A stretch of DNA of 64,000 bases from Amycolatopsis mongoliensis (lineage in GTDB: Bacteria; Actinomycetota; Actinomycetes; Mycobacteriales; Pseudonocardiaceae), in assembly GCF_030285665.1 (NCBI RefSeq), contig NZ_CP127295.1:9920001-9984000 (forward strand). The letters are read 5' to 3'. A model generated the notes under the pieces. The model was not told the origin of the DNA, searched no databases, and saw nothing but the letters and a program-made list of their open reading frames with translations. Shown one piece after another: positions 33,641 through 42,451 of the stretch. Both the position numbers and the translations under genes were made by a program. The stretch's first letter is position 1; the number at the start of each line of letters is the position of its first letter.

Positions 33641-33829
33641 GCCCGCCACCTCCCGTCCCGTGATGGTGACTTCGCGGTGCACGATGTCACTACCGGCGAA
33701 CGCCTCCTCGAACGGCACGGCACGCTTGGCGCGGAGACTGCGCACTAACGGGAGGTCCTGCAGCGTGATGCGTTCGGGAAGCACCGCGAGGATCTCGGCG
33801 ATGTAGCCACGGAGGAGCCTTTCGGGTGC
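33641..33829 (-). pseudogene. Remnant resembling the N-terminus of an alpha/beta hydrolase
   Basis: Directly after the flavoenzyme stop codon, and in the same frame, the minus strand encodes a protein-like stretch: RLLRGYIAEILAVLPERITL, then LPLVRSLRAKRAVPFEEAF and DIVHREVTITG. Codon use is normal. The style resembles the N-terminal cap of hormone-sensitive-lipase-type hydrolases, but the frame runs into the family B palindromes and no nucleophile elbow follows. It is probably a 5' fragment of a gene truncated at the repeat. Family assignment is weak. Confidence 0.35.
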
Positions 33830-35008
33830 TCAGCGCAGGCGGCGGAGGGTCTCGCGGGTGAGGTCGGCGATCGTGGGGTAGCCGTCGACGGCCATGACGA
33901 GGTCCGCCTCGGCCAGGAGGGCGCGCAGGACGTGGACCACGCCGTCGGCGCCGCCCAGAGCCAGTCCCCACGTGTACGGCCGCCCGACGCCGACCGCGGA
34001 CGCGCCGAGAGCCAGTGCCTTGACGATGTCGGCGCCGGAGCGGATTCCCGAATCGAAGAAGACCGGGACAGGACCGGCGGCGTCGACGACTTCGGCGAGA
34101 CAGTCAAGGGCCGGCAGGCCCCCGTTGGCCTGCCGGCCGCCGTGGTTGGAGCAATAGATGCCGTCGACCCCACCGTCGATCGCGCGGCGGGCGTCGTCGG
34201 GATGCTGGATGCCCTTCACCAGCAGCGGCAGCTTCGTCAGCGAGCGCAGCCACGGGAGGTCGTTCCAGGTGAGGGGGTTGCCGAACACCTGCGCCCACAG
34301 GCCGATCGCCGCCATCGGGTCCTCTTCCGGCGCCTTGCCCAGCCGGGCGCGGAAGACCGGGTCGGAGAAGTAGTTCGCGAGGCAATGACCGCGCAGCTGA
34401 GGGAAGTTGGCCGTGGACAGGTCACGGGGCCGCCAGCCGGTGATCCACGTGTCGAGCGTGACGACGATCCCGTGGAAGCCCGCCGCTTCGGCGCGCCCGA
34501 CCAGCGAAGCGGCCAGGTCGCGGTCAGTGGGGGTGTAGAGCTGGAAGAAGCCGGGCGTGTCACCCAGCTCGGGCACGACCCGTTCGAGAGGGTCGGCCAT
34601 CAGCGTCGAGGCGACCATGGGGACACCGGTCCGCGCGGCCGCGCGTGCGGCGGCGACGTCGCCGTGGCCGTCCTGGGTGCAGATGCCGGCCACGCCCACC
34701 GGTGCCATGAACAACGGAGAGGGCCATCGCGTCCCGAACAACTCCACCGACAGATCACGCTGCTTCGCACCGACGAACATCCGCGACATCAGGCCCCACT
34801 TGCCGAACGCCTCGACGTTGGCCCGCTGCGTGGTCTCGTCACCGGCCCCGCCGGCCACATAGGACACCACCGACGGCGGCAGCGCTTCCGCCGCGCGACG
34901 TTCGAGCTCGGCGTACGCCATCGGCATCGGGGGCAGCCGCCCGGCCAGGCCGCCGAAGTAGATCTCGTTCTGGAAGTCACCGAAGGCCGGTGGTCGCGGA
35001 GCGTTCAC
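33830..35008 (-). CDS. Lactate 2-monooxygenase-like FMN-dependent alpha-hydroxy-acid oxidase
   Basis: 392 residues, very close to the length of mycobacterial lactate monooxygenase. Alpha-hydroxy-acid oxidase motifs: the catalytic His segment [23 protein letters not shown]-phosphate motifs [20 protein letters not shown] and [12 protein letters not shown], and [20 protein letters not shown] in the middle of the barrel. It should oxidise an L-2-hydroxy acid such as lactate or a larger analogue. The start is the ATG at 35006-35008. It is divergent from the small membrane-protein gene across a promoter region homologous to the one before the TetR gene. Confidence 0.92.
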   Translation of the reverse strand: MNAPRPPAFGDFQNEIYFGGLAGRLPPMPMAYAELERRAAEALPPSVVSYVAGGAGDETTQRANVEAFGKWGLMSRMFVGAKQRDLSVELFGTRWPSPLFMAPVGVAGICTQDGHGDVAAARAAARTGVPMVASTLMADPLERVVPELGDTPGFFQLYTPTDRDLAASLVGRAEAAGFHGIVVTLDTWITGWRPRDLSTANFPQLRGHCLANYFSDPVFRARLGKAPEEDPMAAIGLWAQVFGNPLTWNDLPWLRSLTKLPLLVKGIQHPDDARRAIDGGVDGIYCSNHGGRQANGGLPALDCLAEVVDAAGPVPVFFDSGIRSGADIVKALALGASAVGVGRPYTWGLALGGADGVVHVLRALLAEADLVMAVDGYPTIADLTRETLRRLR

Positions 35009-35049
35009 GGCGGACCCCTTTTCTGATCACTCAACGAAACCCTAATCAG

Positions 35050-35110
35050 ATAGCGGTTGATATGCAACCAGTGTATCCAATTGACATAGTACTTGCTATC
35101 TGAGTAGCGT
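35050..35110. promoter_or_regulatory. Second promoter region homologous to the TetR/CoA-ligase operator
   Basis: TTGACA (35081-35086), 18 bp, TAGCGT (35105-35110) reads rightward. CCAATTGACATAGT and CTATCTGAGTAG align with CCAATTGCCATAGT and CTATCCGAGTAG at 30336-30367. GATAGCGGTT (35050-35059) matches GATAGTGGTT of the first operator. The palindromes are less perfect here. Likely bound by the same TetR regulator. Confidence 0.65.
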
Positions 35111-35158
35111 CGGTCCTGCCGTACTGCGACCGGCAAACGACGAGAAGGCGGAGAAGCG

Positions 35159-35569
35159 ATGACCAACCCCGGCAGGACCACCGCGCGACCCGATACTTCC
35201 GACACGACCACGAAGACGCGTTCGCGCTTCCTGGCACTCGGCTTGCTCCTCGGCGTTCTTTGGTACGTCAACGGCAGCCGGCCACTGTGGGAACACGCGC
35301 TGCGCATGCTCGTGCTCATGATCGTGGTACTGGTCGCGCTGGAATTGCTGGCTCGTCGGCGCTACCACGGCAACGAACGGCCGCACATCCGCCACGGCTG
35401 GATCATCGGCGCCAAGCTCGCCCTGCTCGCCGTGGCCGTCGGCGCCGACTGGCTGCTCGCCCAGTGGACTTCTCGCGCAAACCTGATCGTCGCCATCGGT
35501 CTCGCCGTGGTCGTGGCCGTCGCAGGCCCTCGATTGGCACACCGCGCCGTCCGCGGACCGGGTAAGTGA
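35159..35569 (+). CDS. Small membrane protein of unknown function
   Basis: 136 residues. The hydrophilic N-terminus is rich in Thr, Asp and Arg. Three or four membrane segments follow: about 23-38 (FLALGLLLGVLWYVNG), 46-66 (ALRMLVLMIVVLVALELLA), 84-102 and 107-124. No known motif. GGAG precedes the ATG. It is the first gene after the second operator-like promoter and is followed 22 bp later by the chorismate mutase gene, so it may be co-regulated with the catabolic genes. Confidence 0.7.
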   Translation: MTNPGRTTARPDTSDTTTKTRSRFLALGLLLGVLWYVNGSRPLWEHALRMLVLMIVVLVALELLARRRYHGNERPHIRHGWIIGAKLALLAVAVGADWLLAQWTSRANLIVAIGLAVVVAVAGPRLAHRAVRGPGK

Positions 35570-35591
35570 CCGCACGGGAAAGAGGAACCGC

Positions 35592-36242
35592 ATGCATGTC
35601 GAAGTCATCACCAAGGGACTGCCGCTCGTCTTGGCGGCAGTCGCGTTCTCCAGCATGGCGGGCAGCGGCGTGACCACCGCTGCCGCTTCCGCGGCGGAAC
35701 CGCCCTCCCGTCCCGGCTCCGCCGCGGGCAGCGGCAGTAGTCTCCCGACCGCCCCCGGGCCACCGGGCCCCCTCGTGGACCTCGCCGTCCGGCGGTTGCT
35801 GGTCAGCGACCAGGTGGCGACCGCGAAGTTCGGCACCCCGCAGCCGATCGACGACCCGGCTCGTGAACAGCAGGAGCTGACGCAGGTCCGGCAGCAGGCG
35901 GTCGCGCTGGGCATCGATCCCGACGCGACCGTGGCGTTGTTCCAGGACCAGATCACGGCGAGCAAGGTCGTGCAGCGAGGGCTGTTCACGCGGTGGACGG
36001 CACACCCCGGTCTTGCGCCCACCACGAAACCCGACCTCGGCCGGATCCGCACCCGGCTCGACCAGCTCACGGCCGAGATCCTGAACCAGCTGGCCGACAC
36101 CGAAACGGTCCGGCGAGCCGACGGCACCTGCCGAGCCGACCTGGCCGTCGCACGAGTCACCGCGGGGGCACTCGACCACCTCGACGGCCTGCACCGGCAC
36201 GCCCTGTCGATCGCCCTGCAATCGGTCTGTCGAAGCGCCTGA
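35592..36242 (+). CDS. Secreted chorismate mutase, AroQ-gamma type
   Basis: 216 residues. A signal peptide of about 35 residues ends in a run of Ala, followed by a Pro/Gly/Ser linker. The mature domain aligns with the exported chorismate mutase of M. tuberculosis (Rv1885c): LVDLAVRRLLVSDQVATAKF, then KFGTPQPIDDPAREQQEL, and LFQDQITASKVVQRGLFTRW. Two C-terminal cysteines (GTCRADL, QSVCRSA) match the disulfide of that group. It converts chorismate to prephenate; the role of exported versions is not settled. Its place in a catabolic island is unusual. Confidence 0.88.
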   Translation: MHVEVITKGLPLVLAAVAFSSMAGSGVTTAAASAAEPPSRPGSAAGSGSSLPTAPGPPGPLVDLAVRRLLVSDQVATAKFGTPQPIDDPAREQQELTQVRQQAVALGIDPDATVALFQDQITASKVVQRGLFTRWTAHPGLAPTTKPDLGRIRTRLDQLTAEILNQLADTETVRRADGTCRADLAVARVTAGALDHLDGLHRHALSIALQSVCRSA

Positions 36243-36325
36243 GTGCCGTCGCGCGGGTCTCGTCCGCGCCGCACTGGTCACGATCGCCGGAGCCCCGTAC
36301 ACGACTTCCACCCGAAGGGAATGCC

Positions 36326-37522
36326 ATGACGAACGAAGTGAAGACCGCCAACGGACCGTTGGCCGGGGTGCGGGTGATCGACTTCTCGACCGTGGTGATG
36401 GGCCCGTACGCCGCACAGATCCTCGGCGACCTCGGTGCCGACGTGATCAAGATCGAGTCCCTCGCCGACACCGCGCGGGTGGGCCAGTACCGCACCACGC
36501 CGGGCATGAGCCCGCTCAATCTGAACGTCAACCGCAACAAGCGCAGCGTCGCCCTGAACCTGAAGGACGCCGGCCAAAATGAACAGGCACTGACGTTGAT
36601 CGACACAGCCGATGTGCTGATCACCAACGTGCGCCCTGACGCGCTCGCGCGGCTCGGAATGGACCACGCGGCCATCGCGCGACGCAACCCGCGCCTGGTC
36701 TACGCCCACGCGCAAGGCTGGCGCAGCGACTCCGACCGCGCCGGCAAGCCCGCCTATGACGAGACGGTCCAGGCTGCGTCCGGGCTGGTCGACCTCGCGC
36801 ACCGCGCGATCGGCACGCCGGTGTACCTGCCCACGATCCTGGGCGACAAGGTGTCGTCGCTGACCATCGCCTACAGCGTGCTCGCCGCACTGCTGTACCG
36901 GGACAAGACCGGCGAAGGCCAGCTGGTCGAGATCCCGATGGTGGACACGCTGATCGCGTTCAACCTCGTGGAGCACCTCGAGGGTCACGTGTTCGAGCCG
37001 CCGACCGGCCGGACCGGTCTGCCGGTGTCCATGGGCGCGAACCACCGGCCCGCGCGAACGAAGGACGGCTTCGCCTGTGTGATCCCGTACAGCCCGCGGA
37101 ACTTCCGGGACTTCTTCACCGCGGCCGGCCGCCCGGACCTGGCGCGGGATCCCCGGGTGAACGGGGACATGCTGGACACCGCCGACCTTCCGTACCTGAG
37201 CGAGTGCCTGCACACCTGCGCCCCCGCGCTGACTACCGGCGATTGGGCCGAGGTGTGCGCGAAGCACAGCATCCCGATGGCCCCAGTGCTCGAACTGGAC
37301 CACGCCCACGAGGACGCCTACATCCGCGAGGGGCACCTGCTCGACACCGTCGAACATCCCACCGAAGGCACCATCCGCACCGTCGGCATCCCCGTGCGCT
37401 TCTCCGCCACACCCGCGTCGATCCGCCGGCTCGCCCCACGGCCTGGCGCCGACACCCGGTCGGTTCTCGCCGAGCTAGCGGACCACCTGAGTCACGGGCC
37501 CACCGACGAGCAGCGGCAATAG
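36326..37522 (+). CDS. CaiB/BaiF family CoA-transferase
   Basis: 398 residues, full length for class III CoA-transferases. N-terminal LAGVRVIDFSTVVMGPYAAQ and LGDLGADVIKIE are family hallmarks, and the catalytic aspartate is Asp145 (KPAYDETVQAASGL). It moves CoA between carboxylic acids. AAGGGA lies before the ATG. The next gene is a glutaryl-CoA-dehydrogenase-like enzyme 58 bp downstream. The same pairing is known for succinyl-CoA:glutarate CoA-transferase with glutaryl-CoA dehydrogenase, so a C5 or related dicarboxylate is a reasonable guess (inference). Confidence 0.92.
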   Translation: MTNEVKTANGPLAGVRVIDFSTVVMGPYAAQILGDLGADVIKIESLADTARVGQYRTTPGMSPLNLNVNRNKRSVALNLKDAGQNEQALTLIDTADVLITNVRPDALARLGMDHAAIARRNPRLVYAHAQGWRSDSDRAGKPAYDETVQAASGLVDLAHRAIGTPVYLPTILGDKVSSLTIAYSVLAALLYRDKTGEGQLVEIPMVDTLIAFNLVEHLEGHVFEPPTGRTGLPVSMGANHRPARTKDGFACVIPYSPRNFRDFFTAAGRPDLARDPRVNGDMLDTADLPYLSECLHTCAPALTTGDWAEVCAKHSIPMAPVLELDHAHEDAYIREGHLLDTVEHPTEGTIRTVGIPVRFSATPASIRRLAPRPGADTRSVLAELADHLSHGPTDEQRQ

Positions 37523-37580
37523 CTGATCGCGGCCATCGAGTCGGCGACGTGAAGAACGTCCACTACGAGGAGAACAGATC

Positions 37581-38780
37581 GTGAACCAACCAATCGTCAC
37601 AGAAGACGCACTGGCCGCCGACTTCTACGGCTACGAAGCGCTGCTGCCGGAGAAGGAGCACAAGATCCTGCTGAAGGCGCGCGCCTTCCTGCGTGACGAG
37701 GTCGAGCCGCTGGTGAACGAGAACTGGGCTGCCGGCACCTTCCCCCAAGAGCTGCTGCCGAAGTTCCGGAACATCGGCCTCGGCGGGCTGCCCTACGAGG
37801 GTTACGGCGAACACCGCCCCCGAACCAGCAGCCTGCTCACCGGCATGCTGGCCATGGAGATGACACGCATCGACGCGTCGGTGGCCACTTTCTTCGGTGT
37901 CCACAACGGACTCGCGATGTACTCGATCTACGCCGGAGGCAGTCAGGAGCAGCGTGACCGCTGGCTGCCGGAGATGGCCACGATGGACAAGATCGGCGCG
38001 TTCGCCATGACCGAGCCCCTCGGCGGCTCCGACGTGGCCGCAGGCATGCGCACCACCGCGAAGCGCGACGGCGAGAGCTGGGTTCTCAACGGCGCCAAGC
38101 GCTGGATCGGCAATGCCACCTTCGCCGACTACGTCGTCGTGTGGGCTCGCGACGTCGAGGACAACAATGTCCGGGGTTTTGTCGTCGAGAAAGGCACCCC
38201 TGGCTTCTCGCCGGTGAAGATCGAGAACAAGATCGCGTTCCGCATCGTCGAGAACGCCGAGATCACCCTCGCCGGCGTGCGCGTGCCGGAGGCGAACCGC
38301 CTGCAGGGCGTCAACTCCTTCCGTGATGTCGCGAACATCCTGCGCGCCACCCGCTCCGGCGTCGCGTGGCAAGCATTGGGGCTGATGATCGGTGCCTACG
38401 AACTGGCACTCGGCTACGCGAAGGAACGCAAGCAGTTCGGCCGCCCGATCGCCCGCTTCCAGCTGGTGCAGGACCTGCTCGTGAAGAGCCTCGGCAACAT
38501 CACCGCATCCTGGGGGATGCTCGTGCAGCTCGCCCGCCGGCAGGACGCCGGGATCTTCAAAGAAGAACACTCCGCACTCGCCAAGGCATTCGTCACCTCC
38601 CGGATGCGGGAGGTCGTCGCCTGGAGCCGCGAGATCTTCGGCGGCAACGGAATCGTGCTCGACTACGACATCGCCCGCTTCTTCGCCGACGCCGAGGCGA
38701 TCTACTCCTTCGAAGGAACCCGCGAGATGAACACTCTCATCGTCGGTAAGGCCATCACCGGCCAAAGCGCCTTCGTGTAA
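37581..38780 (+). CDS. Acyl-CoA dehydrogenase, glutaryl-CoA dehydrogenase-like
   Basis: 399 residues. FAD/acyl-CoA dehydrogenase motifs: FAMTEPLGGSDVAAGMRTTA, WVLNGAKRWIGNA, and the arginine stretch YAKERKQFGRPIARFQLVQD. The catalytic base is Glu378 in IYSFEGTREMN, and the C-terminus LIVGKAITGQSAF closely resembles that of glutaryl-CoA dehydrogenases. With the CoA-transferase upstream it could activate and dehydrogenate, or decarboxylate, a dicarboxylate. Electrons would pass to ETF. It is the last gene before the right island boundary. A small palindrome, CCTCGG-GA-CCGAGG (38783-38796), follows the stop. Confidence 0.92.
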   Translation: MNQPIVTEDALAADFYGYEALLPEKEHKILLKARAFLRDEVEPLVNENWAAGTFPQELLPKFRNIGLGGLPYEGYGEHRPRTSSLLTGMLAMEMTRIDASVATFFGVHNGLAMYSIYAGGSQEQRDRWLPEMATMDKIGAFAMTEPLGGSDVAAGMRTTAKRDGESWVLNGAKRWIGNATFADYVVVWARDVEDNNVRGFVVEKGTPGFSPVKIENKIAFRIVENAEITLAGVRVPEANRLQGVNSFRDVANILRATRSGVAWQALGLMIGAYELALGYAKERKQFGRPIARFQLVQDLLVKSLGNITASWGMLVQLARRQDAGIFKEEHSALAKAFVTSRMREVVAWSREIFGGNGIVLDYDIARFFADAEAIYSFEGTREMNTLIVGKAITGQSAFV

Positions 38781-38978
38781 GTCCTCGGGACCGAGGTCGG
38801 CGACGGCGCGAGCCATTGCCGACCCGGCCCGGGACCGGCTGAGTGGCGCCCTGCCGAAGACTCGAACCTGCGCACCCCGCTCACCGCCCGCTCCGCCGCG
38901 TCCGGCGCTCCCTCGCCAGCAGCGCGTCGGCTCGGATCAGGAGTCCCTCGGGCAAGGCGATTGGCGTGATAGCTGCCG

Positions 38979-38999
38979 GAATCTCACCGGGGGCACCCG
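38979..38999 (+). repeat. Right attachment-like repeat (tRNA 3'-end copy)
   Basis: Exact 21-bp copy of 24691-24711, the tRNA T-loop, acceptor end and 4 bp beyond, without the rest of a tRNA. It lies 47 bp from the stop of the penicillin-acylase gene. The 198 bp before it hold no gene. Confidence 0.75.
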
Positions 39000-39045
39000 C
39001 AGAACCTCACCGCCAATCCCCTCAGGCGCCCCCAGCAGAACCTCG

Positions 39046-41409
39046 TCACCCAGCCGGCACCAGCCGGATCCGGACGTCCAGGTTCCGTTCCACCTCGCTG
39101 CGGCTGTACAGCAGAGGGAACGACCCGCCCGAGGCCCAGAGCGTGTTCAGGTCGCTGTAGTGCGGGCTGCGCGGGTCTCCCGACTGCCCGGGCGCGTTGA
39201 TCGCCGCCGAGCCGTTCCAGTTGCCTACGTCCAGGGCCATCTTGAACGTCGCCCCGATGATCTGCTGGTAGGTCAGCGGATGGAAGAACGACGGGTGGAT
39301 CGTGTGGTACGAACCGCCGACCGGGGTCGGGCCGACGTTCGGGCCGCCCAGCGGGTGCACGAAATCCTGGTGGTGCAGCGATCCCCAGTGCCACGTCGAC
39401 GTGTCGGTGCCGAGCTTGCCGGCGACGTCGCGGAACGCCACGGGCAGCGTGTCCAGGATCAGCTTGTCGCGCACCGCCGCGCCGTCCGGGCCGAGCCATC
39501 CCGTGGGATCCGTGAAGGAGGCGATGACCAGGCTGAAGTCGGGATTGATGGTGCGCACCAGCGCGTCCGCCGCGGCCTGCGGCAGCACCGCGTGCGCCCA
39601 TGCGTAGTGGAGGTACTTCATGATCCACGTCTCGAACAGCGCGGCCCCCGGCGAATCCACCGACGCGACGCCGTCGTAGCCGCGAAGCAGCTCCAGCGCC
39701 TTCGCGGTGTCCGGGTCCGTTGAGGACAGGCCTCGCACGAACTCGAGGAACTGGGTGGCCACCAGCGACTTCTCGTCCTTCTGCAGCGCGAGCGAATCGG
39801 CGACGGTCGCGCCCGGGTGGGACTCGATCAGCTCGTCGATGCGCTGCTTGCGGTAGGGCAGCTGCCATTCGTAGTTGGACACCACCGGATAGCCCGGCGG
39901 GATGTTGAAGTCGTTGGCCGAGGCGAAGAACCCCGACGCCGGGTTGTACTGCCCCGGCAGCTCGCTGTTCGCGTGGAAGCCGTTCCAGTCGTAGCGCCCG
40001 TCACCGGGGACGGGCAGCAGGCCGTCGTAGCCGGCGCCGGTGCGGCGCGGCGTCAGCCCCGCCGGGACGTAGCCGATGTTTCCCCGCACGTCGGCGTAGG
40101 CCAGGTTCGAACCGGGCGTGCCCCAATTCCGCATGCCCGCGGTGAACTCTCCGAAGTTCGTGGCCCGCTGATAGTTCAGGCTGCCCAGGTACGCCGAGGC
40201 GCCCGGCTGCGTCCACGCCGTGCGGACCGCGAACGCCCGGTGCGCCGCCTCGTCGACCTTGACGACCGGGCCGTGCCGGGTGAAGGACAGGTCCCGGGTG
40301 ACCGGCGTGCCGCCGCGCACCGGAATGGACTCCGTGACCGTGGTCATCCGCTCCCAGCCGGCGCCGTGGCGGTAGCGGGTGTGGTCGTTCGGGTCGAGTT
40401 CGTAGACGTAGAGGTCGGTCTGGTCGATCGGCAGGTTGGTCAGGCCGAACGCGATGTTCTCGTTGTGCCCGATGGCGATCCCCGGGTTCCACGGCTCGCC
40501 CGCGCCGGCGAGGTTCAGCCCGGGAGCCGACAACTGCGCGACGTACCGGCCCGACGGCAGGGCGTCCGCGCCGCGGTGCGGGTCGTTGGCCAGGATCGGG
40601 CGGCCCGACGCGGTCCGGTCCGGCCCGATCGCCCAGGCGTTGCTGCCGGAGGTCGCGTCGGCGATGTCCTTGGTCTGGAAACCGCTGCCGGTGAAGTTCA
40701 CCGCAGCGGTCGCGAGGTCGTACACCTTGAGCACGTCGTCCGGCACCGAGCACGGGTCGAGCCCGGCGGGCACCGCCGCTTCGTGGTCCGGGTGGAGGGA
40801 GCGCAGGTAGCGACTCGCGTCGGGACCGGCCAGGCAGAACAGCTTCGCGCGGGCGACCTCCCACATCAGGTTTTCCCCGATGGCGTGCGTGCGGATCCGC
40901 ACCACGTCCTGCGGGCGCCAGCGGGCGGGCTGGTAGCCGAGCTTGGCGAACTCCGGCGGGAGCGCGGAGGGGTTGCGGCCCAGCCAGTCGACGTAGGAGT
41001 TGATGCCCTCGGCGAACCGGGTGGCGGCCAGCCTGCCCTCCGGACCGTAGGACGCCCACTCGGCGTCCATGTCGCCGCGGTAGAGGAACAGCCGGGCGGC
41101 CCGATCCTGCTCCACATAGGACGGACCGAGCACCTCGCTGAGCGTGCCGAGGCCGCGGCGGCGCCAGGTGTCGATCTGGAACAGCCGGTCACGGGCGATG
41201 TTGAAGCCCTGGGCGAAGAAGAGATCGCTCGTGTCGGCCGCGTAGATGTGCGGCACTCCCCACTTGTCGACCAGCAGCTCGGCCGGCCGGTGCAGGCCGG
41301 CCACCGCGTACCTCGGGCCGGTCGCCGCCTGCACGCCCGGAACCGGCGCCAGGAGGAGCACGACCAAGGCGACGAGCAGGGCACGGATGGCCGGCCGACG
41401 TGTGGCCAT
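39046..41409 (-). CDS. Penicillin acylase family protein (Ntn-hydrolase)
   Basis: 787 residues. The N-terminal signal peptide (LLVALVVLLLAPVPGVQA) implies export. The alpha subunit part runs to about residue 255. Autocleavage is predicted at Gly255-Ser256 in ATSGSNAWAIGP, leaving Ser256 as the N-terminal nucleophile of the beta chain. ASGRPILANDPHRG follows, as in quinoprotein ethanolamine/aculeacin/penicillin acylases. AIGHNENIAFGLTN and FTRHGPVV supply other conserved active-site positions. It likely cleaves amides such as N-acyl homoserine lactones, lipopeptides or penicillins; specificity cannot be read. GAGGAG precedes the ATG. Confidence 0.9.
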   Translation of the reverse strand: MATRRPAIRALLVALVVLLLAPVPGVQAATGPRYAVAGLHRPAELLVDKWGVPHIYAADTSDLFFAQGFNIARDRLFQIDTWRRRGLGTLSEVLGPSYVEQDRAARLFLYRGDMDAEWASYGPEGRLAATRFAEGINSYVDWLGRNPSALPPEFAKLGYQPARWRPQDVVRIRTHAIGENLMWEVARAKLFCLAGPDASRYLRSLHPDHEAAVPAGLDPCSVPDDVLKVYDLATAAVNFTGSGFQTKDIADATSGSNAWAIGPDRTASGRPILANDPHRGADALPSGRYVAQLSAPGLNLAGAGEPWNPGIAIGHNENIAFGLTNLPIDQTDLYVYELDPNDHTRYRHGAGWERMTTVTESIPVRGGTPVTRDLSFTRHGPVVKVDEAAHRAFAVRTAWTQPGASAYLGSLNYQRATNFGEFTAGMRNWGTPGSNLAYADVRGNIGYVPAGLTPRRTGAGYDGLLPVPGDGRYDWNGFHANSELPGQYNPASGFFASANDFNIPPGYPVVSNYEWQLPYRKQRIDELIESHPGATVADSLALQKDEKSLVATQFLEFVRGLSSTDPDTAKALELLRGYDGVASVDSPGAALFETWIMKYLHYAWAHAVLPQAAADALVRTINPDFSLVIASFTDPTGWLGPDGAAVRDKLILDTLPVAFRDVAGKLGTDTSTWHWGSLHHQDFVHPLGGPNVGPTPVGGSYHTIHPSFFHPLTYQQIIGATFKMALDVGNWNGSAAINAPGQSGDPRSPHYSDLNTLWASGGSFPLLYSRSEVERNLDVRIRLVPAG

Positions 41410-41532
41410 GGTGATCTCCTCGTCCGGGGCGGGGGAACGGGTTTACCGTTCGATTACTACCCGCCGCCGGCACGAGTCCACGAGCCCTTTAGGGGTTCGG
41501 GAAGTGGGCTGTCGAAGCCCTCTGGACAAGAC

Positions 41533-42327
41533 CTACTGGGGACCGTTGGTCAGTGAGAGGTTGAACGCGTAGCGGGACGCTCGGTAGACGTGCCAGCCGT
41601 ACTCGACCACGCGGCCCGTGTCGTCGTACGTCGTGCGCTGCATGGTCAGCAGGGCCGCTCCCGGCTTCTCGTGCAGCAGCTCCGCGTCCTCTTCGGTCGC
41701 CAGCCGGGCGCCGATGTTCTGCTCCGCCGCGTGCAGGCGGATGCCCGCCGAGCGCAGCAGCTGGTAGAGGCCCTTGTCGCGCAGTTCTTCGTCCGTCGGG
41801 TCGATGACGCCGTCGGGCAGGTAGTTGTTCATCAGCGCGAGCGGCTCGCCGTCGGTCGAGCGGATGCGCTTCAGCCGCCGCACGTGCGTCAGGCCCGGGG
41901 CCTCCAGCAGCTCGGCCACCTCGGCGTCGGCCGGCTCCACGCTGTTGGCCAGCACCACCGACTCCGGCTTGCCGCCGAGGCCGGTGAGGTCGTCGAACAG
42001 GCTGCTCAGCCGCAGCGGCCGCGCCACCTTGGTCCGGACCACCTGCGTGCCGACGCCGCGCCGCCGCACGAGCAGCCCCTGGTTGACCAGCGTCTGGATC
42101 GCCTGGCGGACGGTGGGGCGCGACAGCCGCAGGCTCGCCGCCAGGTCGACCTCGTTGCCCAGCCGGGCACCCGCCGGCAGGCGGCCGTCCTCGATCGCGG
42201 CGTGGAGCTGCTGCGAGACCTGGTGGTACAGCGGCTCCGGGCTGCCGGGGTCCAGCACGATCTCCCGGCCGGGGTCCCAGGCCGGGTGCGTGACGTCCAC
42301 GCGGGACGACGGCGGAGGGGTGCTCAT
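41533..42327 (-). CDS. GntR/HutC family regulator, probable repressor of the inositol operon
   Basis: 264 residues. The winged helix-turn-helix at about 33-100 includes LYHQVSQQLHAAIEDGRLPA, LAASLRLSRPTVRQAIQTLV and NQGLLVRRRGVGTQV. A UTRA ligand domain covers about 120-258. It is divergent from iolC, and a GntR regulator in this position commonly represses iol genes in actinobacteria. ATG at 42325-42327; TAGGCT ends 7 nt upstream and no Shine-Dalgarno is seen, so the transcript may be leaderless. Confidence 0.88.
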   Translation of the reverse strand: MSTPPPSSRVDVTHPAWDPGREIVLDPGSPEPLYHQVSQQLHAAIEDGRLPAGARLGNEVDLAASLRLSRPTVRQAIQTLVNQGLLVRRRGVGTQVVRTKVARPLRLSSLFDDLTGLGGKPESVVLANSVEPADAEVAELLEAPGLTHVRRLKRIRSTDGEPLALMNNYLPDGVIDPTDEELRDKGLYQLLRSAGIRLHAAEQNIGARLATEEDAELLHEKPGAALLTMQRTTYDDTGRVVEYGWHVYRASRYAFNLSLTNGPQ

Positions 42328-42371
42328 CACCGGAAGCCTACCGCCATCCGGAGCGCAGTAGGGATGACCTG

Positions 42372-42413
42372 ATGTCCATATGTCTTGACAAAGTCTCCAG
42401 CCGCTGGCAATCT
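42372..42413 (+). promoter_or_regulatory. iol operon promoter and candidate GntR site
   Basis: TTGACA (42385-42390), 17 bp, CAATCT (42408-42413). Just upstream ATGTC is repeated (42372-42376, 42380-42384), and TGTC-TT-GACA (42381-42390) overlaps the -35 box. A repressor there would block transcription. Confidence 0.6.
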
Positions 42414-42451
42414 CGGTTCCGGACCAGCCGAAGCTCTCCGGGAGGACACCG

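Larger units (their letters stand above)
24691..38999. mobile_element. Putative tRNA-associated genomic island (14.3 kb)
   Basis: Bounded by the tRNA gene at the left and by a 21-bp direct repeat of the tRNA 3' end at the right, the classic scar of site-specific integration. The cargo is catabolic and regulatory and interrupts what looks like core chromosome on the left. No integrase, excisionase or plasmid gene is visible inside, so the element may be decayed, mobilised in trans, or reduced after integration. The first 220 bp inside the left end hold no convincing gene. Confidence 0.65.

Noticed and set aside
38859..38868. GGTTCGAGTC on the minus strand, resembling a tRNA T-loop near the right island boundary
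   Set aside because: The flanking bases do not form a T-stem beyond three pairs and no acceptor or anticodon arm can be built. It is probably chance or a very old remnant.
39046..41409. Including the penicillin-acylase gene in the tRNA-bounded island
   Set aside because: It lies outside the right-hand direct repeat, 47 bp beyond it.
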